The notes under the pieces are model-generated. The model did not search any database, had not been told where the DNA came from, and worked only from the letters and a program-made list of their open reading frames with translations. 6,277 nt of DNA from Acidobacteriaceae bacterium (GTDB taxonomy: Bacteria > Acidobacteriota > Terriglobia > Terriglobales > Acidobacteriaceae). How positions within the stretch are numbered: the first letter of the stretch is position 1; each line of letters opens with the position of its first letter. This document shows, in pieces, positions 5,973 through 6,277 of this stretch. The DNA is taken from assembly GCA_030040115.1 (NCBI GenBank), contig JASHUH010000192.1, positions 1 to 6,277 on the forward strand. The letters are read 5' to 3'. Position numbers and translations under genes: made by a program.

Positions 5973-6277
5973 ATGATGGAACGTTTTTGTGTTGTGCTGC
6001 TGTTGCTTTTCGCAGGCTCACCCGTGTTCGCGCAGAATTACGACGTGGTGATCCGCGGTGGCCGCGTCATAGACCCTGAAACGGGACTCGATGCCATTCG
6101 GAACGTCGCCATTCAGGGCCGGACCATCGCCGCAGTCAGCACCGCAGAGATGCAGGGAAAGACGTTGATTGACGCCACCGGGCTGGTGATTGCTCCGGGT
6201 TTCATCGATCTGCACCAGCATGGGCAAGAGCCCGAGCAGTACCGATTGAAGGTGTTCGACGGTGTGACCACCGCACT
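5973..6277 (+). CDS. Exported amidohydrolase, N-acyl-D-amino-acid deacylase-like, N-terminal part
   Basis: The first 101 codons of a gene running off the right edge. GGAG at 5961-5964 lies 8 bases before ATG 5973; a second ATG follows immediately at 5976. A Sec signal (RFCVVLLLLFAGSPVFA) is predicted to be cleaved after Ala20. The mature part begins NYDVVIRGGRVIDPETG, the typical N-terminal beta-sandwich of metal-dependent amidohydrolases, followed by GLVIAPGFIDLHQHGQ (70-85). His81-x-His83 is the first metal-ligand pair of the TIM barrel. The following QEPEQYRLKVFDGVTTA resembles the D-aminoacylase/N-acyl-D-glutamate deacylase branch, which removes acyl groups from D-amino acids. Dihydroorotase- or imidazolonepropionase-type relatives cannot be excluded because the remaining metal ligands lie outside the window. 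The signal peptide points to a periplasmic enzyme acting on imported or cell-wall-derived material. Confidence 0.85.
   Translation, partial: MMERFCVVLLLLFAGSPVFAQNYDVVIRGGRVIDPETGLDAIRNVAIQGRTIAAVSTAEMQGKTLIDATGLVIAPGFIDLHQHGQEPEQYRLKVFDGVTTA

Overview
The window looks like a piece of chromosome from a free-living Gram-negative bacterium. Acidobacteriota is my best guess, though nothing here proves it. The reasons are: exported enzymes with Sec and Tat signals, moderately high GC in most genes, E. coli-like promoter elements, a short stretch resembling the N-terminal domain of the large TonB-dependent receptors common in that phylum, and a D-aminoacylase-type amidohydrolase with a Sec signal. 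No tRNA, rRNA, CRISPR array or complete insertion sequence was seen.

Layout. (1) 2-472, +: C-terminal part of a mannonate dehydratase (UxuA)-family TIM-barrel protein, cut by the window edge. (2) 473-1413: a 941-base region without a convincing intact gene. It holds a strong sigma70-type promoter (889-916), and downstream of it what looks like a decayed gene with fragments in one frame (about 973-1314). (3) 1414-2541, +: a second, divergent UxuA-family protein with a twin-arginine export signal. (4) 2542-2824: convergent spacer with a hairpin. (5) 2825-4309, -: amidase-signature hydrolase with its Lys-Ser-Ser triad intact. (6) 4310-4560: divergent promoter region. (7) 4561-5763, +: AmpH-type penicillin-binding protein/beta-lactamase-fold hydrolase, apparently expressed from an extended -10 promoter that would give a nearly leaderless mRNA. 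(8) 5764-5972: hairpin terminator, then a TATAAT promoter. (9) 5973 to the right edge, +: N-terminus of an exported amidohydrolase resembling N-acyl-D-amino-acid deacylases.

How the genes may fit together. The left half concerns sugar acids: two paralogous UxuA-like enzymes, one probably exported. The right half concerns amide and peptide bonds: an amidase, a periplasmic D,D-peptidase-like AmpH and an exported D-aminoacylase-like enzyme. That is compatible with salvage of peptidoglycan or D-amino-acid derivatives. Each of these genes has its own promoter or orientation, so this is a neighbourhood and not an operon. I found no convincing new multi-gene system. The most unusual points are the Tat-exported UxuA homologue, the gene relic with an intact promoter, the near-leaderless ampH, and the proline-rich plus hexa-arginine tail of AmpH.
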